A DNA stretch of 64,000 bases from Paludibacteraceae bacterium. GTDB taxonomy: Bacteria > Bacteroidota > Bacteroidia > Bacteroidales > Paludibacteraceae. Under the pieces are notes generated by a model, which saw only the letters and a program-made list of their open reading frames with translations, was not told the DNA's origin and did no database searches. The DNA is taken from assembly GCA_017962085.1 (NCBI GenBank), contig JAGCWA010000016.1, positions 1-64,000 of the forward strand. The letters are read 5' to 3'. Shown here one piece after another: positions 54,776-63,931 of this stretch (its first letter is position 1; every line of letters starts with the position of its first letter). The position numbers and the translations under genes are program-made.

Positions 54776-55588
54776 TCACTTCAAGACCTCCACCTTCATC
54801 TTAATATCCTTCAACGGTCTATCACCTGGAGCCGTCTTAACCGCAGCGATCGCGTCGATGACCTCAAGGCCCTCAACCACCTCTCCGAAGACAGTGTACT
54901 CGTTGTCCAGGAACGGAGTTCCACCCAACGTCTTATAATCGTTCTTCATCTGTTCAGGCATTTTCGTGGCGGTCTTGCCAGCGAACTCCTTCTCCAACTG
55001 CGCCAATATCTCCTCCTGAAGTTTCTGCAAACCCTCCTGATCCTTAGCGATCCGAAGCTTCTTCACCTCTTCGTTCCGTTGGTTGACGATTTCGTAGAAA
55101 CGTGCCTGTTTCGCTTTGTTAATGGACATATTCTCCATTTGAGACAACTTCGAATCATCCAATTTCTCGCCCTGCACAATGTAGAATTGGCAACCCGAGG
55201 AACGCTTCTCCGGGTTCACCTGGTCGCCCTGACGAGCAGCCGCCAACGCACCTTTCTTATGATAATATTTAGGATAAACGAACTCGGCAGGAATCGTGTA
55301 ACCCACATCGCCAGCGCCCAACTGCTTGGAAGCGGGAGCATTCTTCGATTCAGGGTCACCACCTTGGATCATGAATCCCTTGATGACACGGTGGAACAAC
55401 AAATCGTTATAGAATCCTTTTTGCGCCAACTTAATGAAATTGTCGCGATGCTGAGGCGTCTCATTGTACAATTTCACCTTCATATTACCGAATTCAGTGG
55501 TAATCAAGACCATAGTCTCCTTCTCTGCAGCTTGTACCGTCATAAAAATTAGAGTCAATAAAAATGTTACTATCAAGTTTTTTCTCAT
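54776..55588 (-). CDS. Periplasmic cyclophilin-type peptidyl-prolyl isomerase with insertion
   Basis: The 270-residue protein has a signal peptide ([16 protein letters not shown], ~5-20). Its cyclophilin core contains [16 protein letters not shown] and, after a gap, [11 protein letters not shown] and [19 protein letters not shown]. Between these last two lies an ~85-residue charged, helical insertion (about 150-225, rich in K, E and Q) that is absent from minimal cyclophilins. It may form a chaperone-like or substrate-binding arm. The enzyme helps fold exported proteins. It is the first gene of an operon with glycyl-tRNA synthetase. Confidence 0.93.
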   Translation of the reverse strand: MRKNLIVTFLLTLIFMTVQAAEKETMVLITTEFGNMKVKLYNETPQHRDNFIKLAQKGFYNDLLFHRVIKGFMIQGGDPESKNAPASKQLGAGDVGYTIPAEFVYPKYYHKKGALAAARQGDQVNPEKRSSGCQFYIVQGEKLDDSKLSQMENMSINKAKQARFYEIVNQRNEEVKKLRIAKDQEGLQKLQEEILAQLEKEFAGKTATKMPEQMKNDYKTLGGTPFLDNEYTVFGEVVEGLEVIDAIAAVKTAPGDRPLKDIKMKVEVLK

Positions 55589-55609
55589 AAGCCTAAAAAT
55601 TTATTTCAC

Positions 55610-55617
55610 AAAAATAC
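55610..55617 (-). promoter_or_regulatory. -7 box of the cyclophilin gene
   Basis: The minus strand reads TATTTTTG, an exact match, 22 bases before the ATG at 55588. Confidence 0.5.
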
Positions 55618-55647
55618 GAATAATGTTTTTCTGTACAAAAAATTTTG

Positions 55648-55655
55648 TAATTTTG
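55648..55655 (+). promoter_or_regulatory. -7 box of the L31 gene
   Basis: TAATTTTG matches exactly, 59 bases before the ATG at 55715. It is divergent from the cyclophilin promoter. Confidence 0.55.
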
Positions 55656-55714
55656 CACCGCAAAAAGCGGGAATATAAATCGAATACAATAATAACTACT
55701 AAAAATAAAAGAAA

Positions 55715-55966
55715 ATGAACAAGGAGATTCAACCAGAGAACTATCGTACGGTGGTGTTCAAGGACTTGTCGAACGGTGACACATTCTTCACCCGTTCTAC
55801 AGTTAACACAAAAGACACAATCGAAATCGACGGAGAGACATACCCATTGGTGAAGATAGAAATTTCCAGCTCTTCACACCCATTCTTCACAGGAAAGGCT
55901 AAGATGGTGGATACCGCAGGTCGTGTTGATAAGTTCATGAGCCGTTACGGTAACCGCAAGAAATAA
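55715..55966 (+). CDS. rpmE2: 50S ribosomal protein L31, type B
   Basis: The 83-residue protein has the type B pattern: [20 protein letters not shown], then [20 protein letters not shown] and FMSRYG near the end. It lacks the CxxC zinc ligands of type A L31, so it does not need zinc. The protein bridges the ribosomal subunits. It is a single-gene transcript with its own promoter and a strong terminator. Confidence 0.97.
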   Translation: MNKEIQPENYRTVVFKDLSNGDTFFTRSTVNTKDTIEIDGETYPLVKIEISSSSHPFFTGKAKMVDTAGRVDKFMSRYGNRKK

Positions 55967-55987
55967 GATCCGGAACAGAGAACAAAG

Positions 55988-56016
55988 GGGTATCGGCATC
56001 CGGTACCCTTTTTTTT
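55988..56016 (+). terminator. Terminator of the L31 gene
   Basis: GGGTATCGG and CCGGTACCC form a 9-bp stem (one G-U pair) with a three-base loop, followed by eight T. Confidence 0.85.
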
Positions 56017-56038
56017 ATATAATGAAAAGCCAGCCAAC

Positions 56039-56917
56039 ATGGAAAGAATAATCATATTCGGCAACAAATACAGAGAGGAAGTCATCAAACACACCAGAGT
56101 CCTGGCGGATGCGTTCAGGCAGAGGGGCGTGGAAGTGGGCATAGAAAAGGATTTCTGCCAATTCCTCATCGAGAAGGGTTGCGACCTCTCCTACCCGCAC
56201 ACAGTCATCGACGAGGAATGCGGGAAGGCGGATATGGCTTTCAGCATTGGTGGCGACGGAACCTTCATCAGAGCCGCGGCGAAGATAGGCAAAAGCGGCA
56301 TCCCTCTGTTGGGTATCAACGCCGGACGTCTCGGATTCCTCGCTGACGTCTCCGGAGACGAGATCGGCAATGCGGTCGAGGAAATCATGGACGGCAAATA
56401 CAAAATCGAGGAGAGATCACTTCTCCGCCTCCATACGGAAGACCGACTCTACACAGACTTCAACTATGCGCTGAACGAGATCGCCGTGCTGAAGAGAGAC
56501 TCTTCCGCCATGATCACCATACACGCATGGGCCAACGGAGTATTCGTCAACTCCTACCAGGCCGACGGTCTCCTCGTGGCCACATCCACCGGATCCACGG
56601 CCTACTCCATGAGCGTCGGAGGTCCGATCGTGGTGCCTCAGGCCTCCAACTTCATCCTGACGCCTGTCGCGCCGCACAGCATCAACGTCCGCCCTATCAT
56701 CATCCCAGACACTTGGGAGATCGAACTAAAAGTGGAAAGCCGCAACAAGCACTTCCTCATCGCATTGGACGGACGTAACAACATTTTCGACGATAAGACA
56801 ACCCTCTCCATCCGAAAGGCGGATTTCACCATAAAAACAGTGAAGCGTGAAGACCAAGATTTCTTCTGCACACTGCGCACAAAACTCAGATGGGGAAATG
56901 ACGAAAGGGAACGATAG
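56039..56917 (+). CDS. nadK: NAD kinase
   Basis: The 292-residue enzyme phosphorylates NAD to NADP. The GGDG motif (SIGGDGTFIRAAAKIG, ~61-76), GINAGRLGFLAD and YALNEIAV are present, as is the NAD-binding LLVATSTGSTAYSMSVGGP. The length is usual for bacterial NadK. It is followed after four bases by fmt, so the two are cotranscribed. No promoter was identified between the L31 terminator and the ATG, which are 22 bases apart, so expression may depend on read-through. Confidence 0.97.
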   Translation: MERIIIFGNKYREEVIKHTRVLADAFRQRGVEVGIEKDFCQFLIEKGCDLSYPHTVIDEECGKADMAFSIGGDGTFIRAAAKIGKSGIPLLGINAGRLGFLADVSGDEIGNAVEEIMDGKYKIEERSLLRLHTEDRLYTDFNYALNEIAVLKRDSSAMITIHAWANGVFVNSYQADGLLVATSTGSTAYSMSVGGPIVVPQASNFILTPVAPHSINVRPIIIPDTWEIELKVESRNKHFLIALDGRNNIFDDKTTLSIRKADFTIKTVKREDQDFFCTLRTKLRWGNDERER

Positions 56918-56921
56918 AAGC

Positions 56922-57890
56922 ATGGAAAAGAAGGATTTACGAATCGTATACATGGGAACACCCGATTTTGCGGTCGAGCCCCTCAAGAAACTTGTCGAGG
57001 GCGGCTACAACGTCGTAGGCTGCATCACCATGCCCGACAAACCAGCAGGCAGAGGTCACAAGATACAGTTCTCACCAGTGAAAGAGTACGCCATCGAAAA
57101 AGGAATCCCCCTACTCCAACCCGAAAAGCTGAAGGACGAAACCTTCCAGGCGGACTTAAAAGCATGGAATGCGGACCTTCAAATCGTCGTAGCCTTCCGC
57201 ATGTTGCCAGAATCGGTTTGGAACATGCCACGCTTAGGCACATTCAATCTTCACGCCTCCCTATTGCCTCAATACAGAGGCGCCGCCCCAATCAATTGGG
57301 CGGTCATCAACGGAGAAAAAGAGACGGGCGTCACCACCTTCTTTCTCACCCATGACATCGACACGGGGAACATCATTCTACAAGAAAAGATTAAAATCGA
57401 CGAGTCCGACAACGTAGGCACCGTCCATGACAGACTCATGACAATCGGCGCAGAGCTCGTCACAAAGACAGTGGACAAGATACTCGACGGGAGTGTCACC
57501 ACCACCCAACAATCCGTGCTCTACAAAGATTTGTCAGAGTTAAAACCAGCACCTAAGATTTTCAAGGAGACCTGCAAGATAGACTTCAACGAGAAGGCTC
57601 AACGCATACACAATCTTGTGAGGGGTCTCTCCCCCTACCCCGCCGCCTGGTGCGAACTACTGGACCGGCAAGGAAACGCGACCGCCATCAAGGTGTTCGA
57701 AACAGAGATCTTGAACAGCAAAACAGGTGGGGAACCAGGCACGTTCACTTATGACAAAAAGAGTATCGACGTGACCACTGGAGAGGGAACCATCCGAATC
57801 AAAACGTTGCAGTATCCAGGGAAGAAGCGACTCTCCGCAGAGGAATTCCTTCGGGGATTCAAGATGGATGAAATCGCCAAATTCAACTGA
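56922..57890 (+). CDS. fmt: Methionyl-tRNA formyltransferase
   Basis: The 322-residue enzyme formylates initiator Met-tRNA using 10-formyl-tetrahydrofolate. The N-terminal formyltransferase domain carries MGTPDFAV and the active-site region FNLHASLLPQYRGAAP, followed by THDIDTGNIIL. The C-terminal OB-fold domain (from ~205) includes RIHNLVRGLSPYPAAW. The ATG at 56922 is chosen because homology begins at LRIVYMGTPDF; an in-frame start within nadK is rejected. It lies four bases after the nadK stop. Confidence 0.96.
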   Translation: MEKKDLRIVYMGTPDFAVEPLKKLVEGGYNVVGCITMPDKPAGRGHKIQFSPVKEYAIEKGIPLLQPEKLKDETFQADLKAWNADLQIVVAFRMLPESVWNMPRLGTFNLHASLLPQYRGAAPINWAVINGEKETGVTTFFLTHDIDTGNIILQEKIKIDESDNVGTVHDRLMTIGAELVTKTVDKILDGSVTTTQQSVLYKDLSELKPAPKIFKETCKIDFNEKAQRIHNLVRGLSPYPAAWCELLDRQGNATAIKVFETEILNSKTGGEPGTFTYDKKSIDVTTGEGTIRIKTLQYPGKKRLSAEEFLRGFKMDEIAKFN

Positions 57891-57939
57891 TTTCACAATT
57901 TTTATAACTTTTTCCCGTTTACATATTAAAAATATTCCA

Positions 57940-57947
57940 TATATTTG
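57940..57947 (+). promoter_or_regulatory. -7 box of the sigma factor gene
   Basis: TATATTTG matches exactly, about 92 bases before the ATG at 58040. The leader is AT-rich without a visible structure. Confidence 0.5.
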
Positions 57948-58039
57948 TACGTATAATAGTTTTTTGATGGAACGAAGTATTAACTAAAAACAGAATTGCC
58001 TATCGACACACGCATACTCAATATATAAACAGAACGAGT

Positions 58040-58633
58040 ATGATCATCCAAAAATCAATGACCGACGACGAGTTGGTTAAATTATACGAAAATGGCGTCA
58101 ATGAAGCATTTGATGCGCTATTGTTACGCCATAAGGACAAGGTATTCACGAATATCTACATGTCCGTACGCGACAAAGACATTGCCAACGACATCTTCCA
58201 AGAGACGTTCATGAAGGCAATATGCACCATCAAACAGGGGAAATACACAGAGAAGGGCAAGTTCTTCCCATGGATTCTCCGAATCGCCCACAACCTCATC
58301 ATCGACCAATTCAGGACAGAAAAATCCGAGAACACCATCTCCAACGATGGTAACGAGGAGTTGGACATCTTCAACGACATCCGTCTATACGACGAAAACG
58401 TGGAAGACACGATGATCAGGGAACAGATATACGAGGACGTCGTCAAGCTGATGAACCACCTGCCGGACAACCAAAAGGACGTGCTACGCATGAGGTTCTT
58501 CGAAGACCTCAGCTTCAAGGAGATCGCAGATGCGACAGGCGTAAGCATCAACACAGCATTGGGCAGAATGCGCTATGCCATTCTAAACCTCAGAAAACTA
58601 GCGGAAGAGAATGACGTCTTCCTCTGTCAATGA
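58040..58633 (+). CDS. ECF-type RNA polymerase sigma factor
   Basis: The 197-residue protein has sigma regions 2 and 4 only. Region 2 (~25-95) includes DIANDIFQETFMKA and KFFPWILRIAHNLIIDQFR, and region 4 (~133-187) includes LPDNQKDVLRMRFFEDLSFK, IADATGVSINTALGRMRYA and a C-terminal helix. It could recognise the Bacteroidota housekeeping-like or a stress promoter. No anti-sigma gene follows, unlike many ECF sigma genes, and a terminator comes right after it, so any regulator must be encoded elsewhere or act post-translationally. Confidence 0.92.
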   Translation: MIIQKSMTDDELVKLYENGVNEAFDALLLRHKDKVFTNIYMSVRDKDIANDIFQETFMKAICTIKQGKYTEKGKFFPWILRIAHNLIIDQFRTEKSENTISNDGNEELDIFNDIRLYDENVEDTMIREQIYEDVVKLMNHLPDNQKDVLRMRFFEDLSFKEIADATGVSINTALGRMRYAILNLRKLAEENDVFLCQ

Positions 58634-58661
58634 CCAATAATTAATCACCATACACTTAGAT

Positions 58662-58712
58662 GAAAGGATGGGTGTCGTCCAATACCGACGATGTCCATCC
58701 TTTCCCTTTTTC
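58662..58712 (+). terminator. Terminator of the sigma factor gene
   Basis: GAAAGGATGG (58662-58671) and CCATCCTTTC (58695-58704) are perfect inverted copies, with GTCG/CGAC as an inner stem, followed by a T run. Confidence 0.8.
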
Positions 58713-58758
58713 TCTGATATACAGAGGAGGCCCTCACCCTAAAAACTGGCACAAAAAA

Positions 58759-58784
58759 AGAGGGCGAACATTTGTTCGTCCTCT
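58759..58784 (-). terminator. Terminator of tRNA-Asp
   Basis: AGAGGGCGAACA and TGTTCGTCCTCT form a 12-bp stem (one G-U pair) with a two-base loop; on the minus strand a T run follows. Confidence 0.8.
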
Positions 58785-58786
58785 TG

Positions 58787-58860
58787 CGGTGCGGACGGGA
58801 CTCGAACCCGTGACCCCATGCGTGACAGGCATGTATTCTAACCAGCTGAACTACCGTACC
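58787..58860 (-). tRNA. tRNA-Asp (anticodon GTC)
   Basis: The 74-base gene folds as a cloverleaf with anticodon loop CTGTCAC (GTC at 34-36) on a perfect CATGC/GCATG stem, T-arm ACGGG-TTCGAGT-CCCGT and a G discriminator. The acceptor stem GGTACGG/CCGCACC has one A-C mismatch at pair 4-69, which is unusual. CCA is not encoded. Confidence 0.93.
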
Positions 58861-58890
58861 TTCAACAACCGTTTTCTCTCGATTGCGGTG

Positions 58891-58920
58891 CAAAGGTAAT
58901 CATAAATTTCGATTCGGCAA
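58891..58920 (-). promoter_or_regulatory. Promoter of tRNA-Asp
   Basis: On the minus strand TTG (58920-58918) precedes TACCTTTG (58898-58891) by 19 bases, a textbook promoter, 31 bases before the tRNA. Confidence 0.75.
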
Positions 58921-59024
58921 GCATCTTGGCAACTTTTTTCTGAAAAAAATCCGCGAACAATTTTTTACGCGAAGAACTCGTTATATTTACAGTGAAAAAG
59001 AAACTAAAAGAAGGTACGGAGAAG

Positions 59025-59813
59025 ATGGAACTAACAGACACACACTCACACCTATACGAGGATGAATTCAAAGATGACAGGGAAGAAGCCATCCAACGGC
59101 TGAAAGAGAAGCACGTCACGAGCGTCTACTTGCCGAACATAGACTGCGAAAGCATAGACAAAATGCTCCAACTATACCATAGCGACAAAGATCTCTTCCA
59201 CATCATGATGGGGCTCCACCCCACCAGCGTAAAGGAGGACTACAAAGAAGTCATCGAACAGATATGGGGGAAGTTGTCCTCTGAGGATATCTGCGGGATC
59301 GGAGAGATCGGCATAGACTTATATTGGGACAAAACCTACCTCAAGGAGCAGACGGACGCTTTCGAGATTCAGGTGGACAGGGCGATACAGCAGGGACTTC
59401 CCATCGTCATACACACACGGAAAGCATTCGAAGAAGCCTTCTCCTCCCTGAAGAAGTTCGACAAGAGCAAGCTTCGAGGCATATTTCACTGCTATTCAGG
59501 CTCTTTGGAAATTGCCAAGGAGATATTCAAGTTAGGGGACTTCAGTCTAGGCATCGGAGGCGTGCTGACGTTCAAAAACGCAGGATTGGCGCAAGTGGTC
59601 CAAGAGATTCCTTTGGAGAAGCTTGTCTTAGAAACCGACTGTCCTTACCTCACCCCCGCACCGCACAGAGGGGAAAGAAACGAATCCTCCTACGTCTACC
59701 ACGTGGCCGAAAAACTGGCGGAGATAAAGGGAGTGAGCTTAGAGGAAATCGCAGAGAAAACCACCCGCAACGCCATAAATATTTTCGGCGAGAGGAGTTG
59801 CCATAAGGCATAA
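59025..59813 (+). CDS. tatD: TatD-family metal-dependent deoxyribonuclease
   Basis: The 262-residue TIM-barrel hydrolase has the metal-binding TDTHSHLYEDEF at its start, GEIGIDLYWDK, HTRKAFEE, IFHCYSGSLEIAKE and the C-terminal ETDCPYLTPAPHRGERNE. TatD proteins act as 3'-5' exonucleases in DNA repair and quality control. The ATG at 59025 is preferred to 58992 because homology starts at MELTDTHSH. The FAH-family gene follows, with its promoter inside or just after the end of this gene. Confidence 0.94.
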   Translation: MELTDTHSHLYEDEFKDDREEAIQRLKEKHVTSVYLPNIDCESIDKMLQLYHSDKDLFHIMMGLHPTSVKEDYKEVIEQIWGKLSSEDICGIGEIGIDLYWDKTYLKEQTDAFEIQVDRAIQQGLPIVIHTRKAFEEAFSSLKKFDKSKLRGIFHCYSGSLEIAKEIFKLGDFSLGIGGVLTFKNAGLAQVVQEIPLEKLVLETDCPYLTPAPHRGERNESSYVYHVAEKLAEIKGVSLEEIAEKTTRNAINIFGERSCHKA

Positions 59814-59826
59814 AATAGTATATTTG
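59798..59826 (+). promoter_or_regulatory. Promoter of the FAH-family gene
   Basis: TTG (59798-59800) and TATATTTG (59819-59826) are 18 bases apart; the ATG at 59842 follows after 15 bases. The -33 element lies within the tatD coding end. Confidence 0.6.
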
Positions 59827-59841
59827 TAAAAAAAAGAGAGC

Positions 59842-60453
59842 ATGAAGATACTTGCAGTTGGATGGAATTATGCGGATCACTGTAAAGAGTTGAATCCCAC
59901 GAAGTTGCCGAAGCACCCTGTCATATTCATGAAACCCGAGACAGCGTTGCTGAAGGACAACAAACCATTCTACCTCCCCGATTTCTCGGAAAGAATCGAC
60001 TACGAATGCGAGTTGGTAGTACGCATATCCAAGATGGGGAAGAACATTTCGAGGAAATTCGCCAGCCGATATTATGACGAAATAGGGTTAGGCATAGACT
60101 TCACCGCGAGAGATCTGCAGAATGGATTCAAAGCAGCGGGAGCACCTTGGGAAATCTGCAAGGGGTTCGACAACTCGGCGCCAGTGAGCGAATTCATCAG
60201 CAAAGAGGGATATGACATTAACAACCTGAACTTCTCTCTGAAGAAAAACGGAGAGACCGTGCAGCAAGGCAACACCTCCGACATGATATTCAGCGTCGAT
60301 GAAATCATCGAATACGTAAGCAAATTCTTCACGCTAAAGACAGGAGACATCATCTTCACCGGAACACCCGTCGGCGTAGGTCCGGTCAAAATCAACGATC
60401 ATCTGGAAGGGTTCATCGAAGACAAGATGATGTTCCATTTCGACGTCTTATAA
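59842..60453 (+). CDS. Fumarylacetoacetate hydrolase-family protein
   Basis: The 203-residue protein is a short FAH-fold enzyme. Metal ligands lie in IDYECELVVRI (residues ~50-60) and GIDFTARDLQ (~89-98), and the family end phrase is GDIIFTGTPVGVGPVK (~172-187). Such proteins cleave acylpyruvates or decarboxylate oxaloacetate; substrate cannot be told from sequence alone. It lies between tatD and porU, 28 bases after tatD and 70 bases before porU, with its own promoter, and may drive porU too. Confidence 0.9.
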   Translation: MKILAVGWNYADHCKELNPTKLPKHPVIFMKPETALLKDNKPFYLPDFSERIDYECELVVRISKMGKNISRKFASRYYDEIGLGIDFTARDLQNGFKAAGAPWEICKGFDNSAPVSEFISKEGYDINNLNFSLKKNGETVQQGNTSDMIFSVDEIIEYVSKFFTLKTGDIIFTGTPVGVGPVKINDHLEGFIEDKMMFHFDVL

Positions 60454-60523
60454 ACCCGCAAGGTGAGGGCACACATCCCTTTCATCATAAAAAGCATTAG
60501 TGAAACCACATAATAGAGAGATC

Positions 60524-63500
60524 ATGAAACTAAGGAATTCCATCCGAGCAATCATAGCAGGCATAGCAATCCTAACCCTGACACAGACCGCATACGCACG
60601 TGAGTACGCGGAGCACTCCGTACTCGCCACCGGTTCATGGGTGAAAATCAGGGTGTCAGAAACGGGTGTGTGTAAACTCACCTATGAGCAGATCAAGGAG
60701 ATGGGATTCTCCTCCCCAAAAGAAGTGCACGTTTACGGATACGGAGGTGCCACCTTATCCGAGAATTTCGAGCAACCGAAGGTCGACGACCTGAATGAGA
60801 CGTCCATCTACGATTCCGGGTCAGCCATCTACTTCTATGCGCAAGGTCCGAGGAGATGGAACTACAGAGGCGCGACCGCACCGCACGCATTCGACATAAC
60901 ATCCAACCCATACTCCCTCTATGGATACTATTTTCTGACGAGCAACACAAAAGAGAGGAAATTCATCTCCTCAGCCCCTCTCATAGAAGAGGCAGAAGAC
61001 GAAACGGAAATAACGAACTATCTAGAGCACATTGGCCACAAGGAAGAGACAGAGAACATCATCGAATCCGGCACAGGATGGTTAGGTAATCAAATCTCCA
61101 TGGGGAATGGGTTCTTATTAGAGTTCGATACGCCAAACATCGACACCATGGAATTAGGAAACCTGTACGTCAACCTCGCCGCGCACTCAGACAAGACTAG
61201 CACCGCATACATCGTGATAGCAGGGAAACAGAGCGAGCTGGAGATTCCGCTCAGCGGGGAAGGCGCAGAAGCGACGTCCAGAGACAAAACTATAGTTTTC
61301 CTTCCTTCTAGCGAAAAGAACAAATTAACAATCAGCTACGTAGCCATCAACGGAACCGACAAACTTTGGATAGAACAAGTGGTCTACAGCGTCTACAGAA
61401 AGCTAAAGATAAATAACGGAATTATGTACTTCCGCAACCCCAACACAGAAGAGGCAGGCACATACAAGTACGTCCTCACGGGAGCAAGCGGCAACACGCA
61501 AGTATGGAACATCACCGACCCACAGAACATCACACAGATAAGCACGGATTACGATGACAACGAACTGACATTCAGAAGGAGACCATCTCAAATGGAAGAG
61601 TTCGTGGCGTTCAGTCCAGCCAGCACCAAGTTCGTGAAGGCGGAGATGGTAGGGAGAGTATCCAACCAAGACCTACATTCGATCAAAGACAAGGACTTCA
61701 TCATCATAACCAATGAGGCATTCATCTCCGAAGCGAAAAGGCTGGCGAGGATCCACGAAGAGCACGACAACGTCAATGTCTTGGTTGTCACTCCCGAAGA
61801 GATCTACAATGAGTTCTCCTCCGGCACACCGGATGCGGGCGCCATACGATGGTTCCTGAAGATGTTCTACGACAGAGGGGAATATAACAAACAAGTACTA
61901 TTATTCGGAGACGGAAGCTTCGACAACAGAGGCATTCTGAGAAGCAGCGGCAGCATCATCAACAATTTCATCATCACCTACCAAGGCGGAAGCAAATACG
62001 TGGAAGCCAACTCATACGTCAGCGACGACTATTTCTGTTGCCTAAGCGACAGGAACAACGGATTAATGCTCCGACAAATGAAGATGGATTATGGCATCGG
62101 AAGATTCCCCGTATCCACTTTGGAACAAGCCACCAGCATGGTGAATAAAGTAGAGAAATACCTCACCACCAAGAAATACGGCAAATGGAGGAACAAAGCC
62201 CTGCTTGTCGCAGACGACAACGAGGAAGGAACAGATGCGAACAGATACAACAAATTCTTCGCATACTCGGACAACATCGGCAAAATCATACACCAGAAAG
62301 ATTCCGCCATAGAGGTGCAAAAAGTACATTTCGACTCCTACACAAGAGTCACCGGCTCAAACGGAAACAAATACCCGGAGGTGGAGGAGATCATCAGCAA
62401 GAACATCCAAGACGGTATCCTCCTCCTGAACTACATCGGGCATAGCGGAGAATTGGCATGGTCTGCGGAAAGGGTATTCACCCAGAACCAAGCAGCCACT
62501 ATCTTCAACGACAAACAAGGATTCTGGTTCACCGCCAGCTGTAGGTTCGCCGTTTACGACAAGTCCTCAAGCTCGGCAGGTGAAGACCTTGTGACGAACC
62601 CGAACGGAGGAGCGTTGGCCTTATTCTGCGCCGCCAGGACCGTATACGACGGGCCGAACGACAATCTCAACAGAGCCTACGCCTACAACCTCTTCAACCG
62701 TGACGAAAACAAGATGCCCCTGCGGATCGGAGACATCTGCAAAGAGGCGAAGAACACATTGGAGAACGACTCCAACAAACTGTCATACACCCTGTTCGGC
62801 GACCCTATGCTTAGGATATGCTATCCGAAAGGGAATGTGCTCACCGACTCCATCAAATCAATCAACGGTTCCCACATCGACACCATCCGGGCATTCTCCG
62901 AAATAAAAGTTTTCGGACACATCGAGGACGAGCAAAACAACTTCATGGACAACTTCAACGGACAATTAGACATCACCTTGTACGACAAAGAGTTGACATT
63001 GACCACCAAGGGAAACCGATTCGAAACCGAAGAAGAGAAAGAGAAAAACAAACATAGGTACACCGACAGGCTAAACATCCTATTCTCAGGGAAAGCCGAA
63101 GTGAAGGACGGGCAGTTCTCTTTCGTGCTCAAAGTGCCGAAAGACATCAACTACAACTTCGGAACGGGAAGATTCCACTACTACGCCATGGACGAAAGCC
63201 TCGACTATGACGCGGACGGAAGCGACGAGAACTTCATCATAGGAGGTAGCGACGAGAACGGAACGATGGACAACTGTGGACCAGACATTCAGATCCACAT
63301 GAACCACACCGCTTTCCTATCCGGAGACAAAACGAACAAAACGCCTGTACTCTATGCGGAAGTCAGCGACATGAATGGTATCAACTCCTCCGGTAGCGGT
63401 ATTGGCCACGACATCACCCTGACCCTCAACGGAGACAAGACCCCTATCATACTGAACAAAGAGTTCTCCTATGATTTGGACAGCTATTCGAACGGATCCA

Positions 63501-63931
63501 TTGTTTACCAGTTCTCCAACCTCGAACCAGGCCACTACACAGCCACGTTGAAAGTATGGGACCTGCTCAACAACTCCTCCCAGAAAAGCATAGAGTTCAT
63601 CGTCGAGGAAGAGTCGATAATCCGCACCGACAAGGTAACTATCACCCCAGCCCTCGCCAAAGAAAAGGCCGAGGTCAAAATAACACACGATATGCCACAA
63701 ACCGTGCAGACCTACAGTTTCATCATTTACAATAGCCTAGGCCAAATCGTACGGGAGGAACAACCTACACAAACCCGCATCGATCAAGACTACACATGGG
63801 AATGGGACTTGAAAGACAACAACGGGAAAAGAGTGGCTGAAGGCGCATACCTGGTAAGAGTCGAGCACGAGACTGCGGAGGGAGAGCACTACGGTTTGAC
63901 GCAAAAAATGATCGTAGCCTCAGAAAAATAG
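60524..63931 (+). CDS. porU: Type IX secretion system sortase PorU
   Basis: The 1,135-residue protein is the C25 (gingipain-like) cysteine peptidase that removes C-terminal domains from type IX cargo at the outer membrane and attaches cargo to the surface. A signal peptide (AIIAGIAILTLTQTAYA) is followed by VLATGSWVKIRVSETGVCKL. The catalytic dyad is His640 in NYIGHSGELAW and Cys673 in TASCRFAVYD. The end contains FIIYNSLGQIVREE and GKRVAEGAYLVRVE, a C-terminal-domain-like beta region. The ATG at 60524 gives a better signal peptide than one at 60500. It fits with the two giant cargo-type proteins in this window. The porV gene often lies next to it, beyond the right edge. Confidence 0.95.
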   Translation: MKLRNSIRAIIAGIAILTLTQTAYAREYAEHSVLATGSWVKIRVSETGVCKLTYEQIKEMGFSSPKEVHVYGYGGATLSENFEQPKVDDLNETSIYDSGSAIYFYAQGPRRWNYRGATAPHAFDITSNPYSLYGYYFLTSNTKERKFISSAPLIEEAEDETEITNYLEHIGHKEETENIIESGTGWLGNQISMGNGFLLEFDTPNIDTMELGNLYVNLAAHSDKTSTAYIVIAGKQSELEIPLSGEGAEATSRDKTIVFLPSSEKNKLTISYVAINGTDKLWIEQVVYSVYRKLKINNGIMYFRNPNTEEAGTYKYVLTGASGNTQVWNITDPQNITQISTDYDDNELTFRRRPSQMEEFVAFSPASTKFVKAEMVGRVSNQDLHSIKDKDFIIITNEAFISEAKRLARIHEEHDNVNVLVVTPEEIYNEFSSGTPDAGAIRWFLKMFYDRGEYNKQVLLFGDGSFDNRGILRSSGSIINNFIITYQGGSKYVEANSYVSDDYFCCLSDRNNGLMLRQMKMDYGIGRFPVSTLEQATSMVNKVEKYLTTKKYGKWRNKALLVADDNEEGTDANRYNKFFAYSDNIGKIIHQKDSAIEVQKVHFDSYTRVTGSNGNKYPEVEEIISKNIQDGILLLNYIGHSGELAWSAERVFTQNQAATIFNDKQGFWFTASCRFAVYDKSSSSAGEDLVTNPNGGALALFCAARTVYDGPNDNLNRAYAYNLFNRDENKMPLRIGDICKEAKNTLENDSNKLSYTLFGDPMLRICYPKGNVLTDSIKSINGSHIDTIRAFSEIKVFGHIEDEQNNFMDNFNGQLDITLYDKELTLTTKGNRFETEEEKEKNKHRYTDRLNILFSGKAEVKDGQFSFVLKVPKDINYNFGTGRFHYYAMDESLDYDADGSDENFIIGGSDENGTMDNCGPDIQIHMNHTAFLSGDKTNKTPVLYAEVSDMNGINSSGSGIGHDITLTLNGDKTPIILNKEFSYDLDSYSNGSIVYQFSNLEPGHYTATLKVWDLLNNSSQKSIEFIVEEESIIRTDKVTITPALAKEKAEVKITHDMPQTVQTYSFIIYNSLGQIVREEQPTQTRIDQDYTWEWDLKDNNGKRVAEGAYLVRVEHETAEGEHYGLTQKMIVASEK

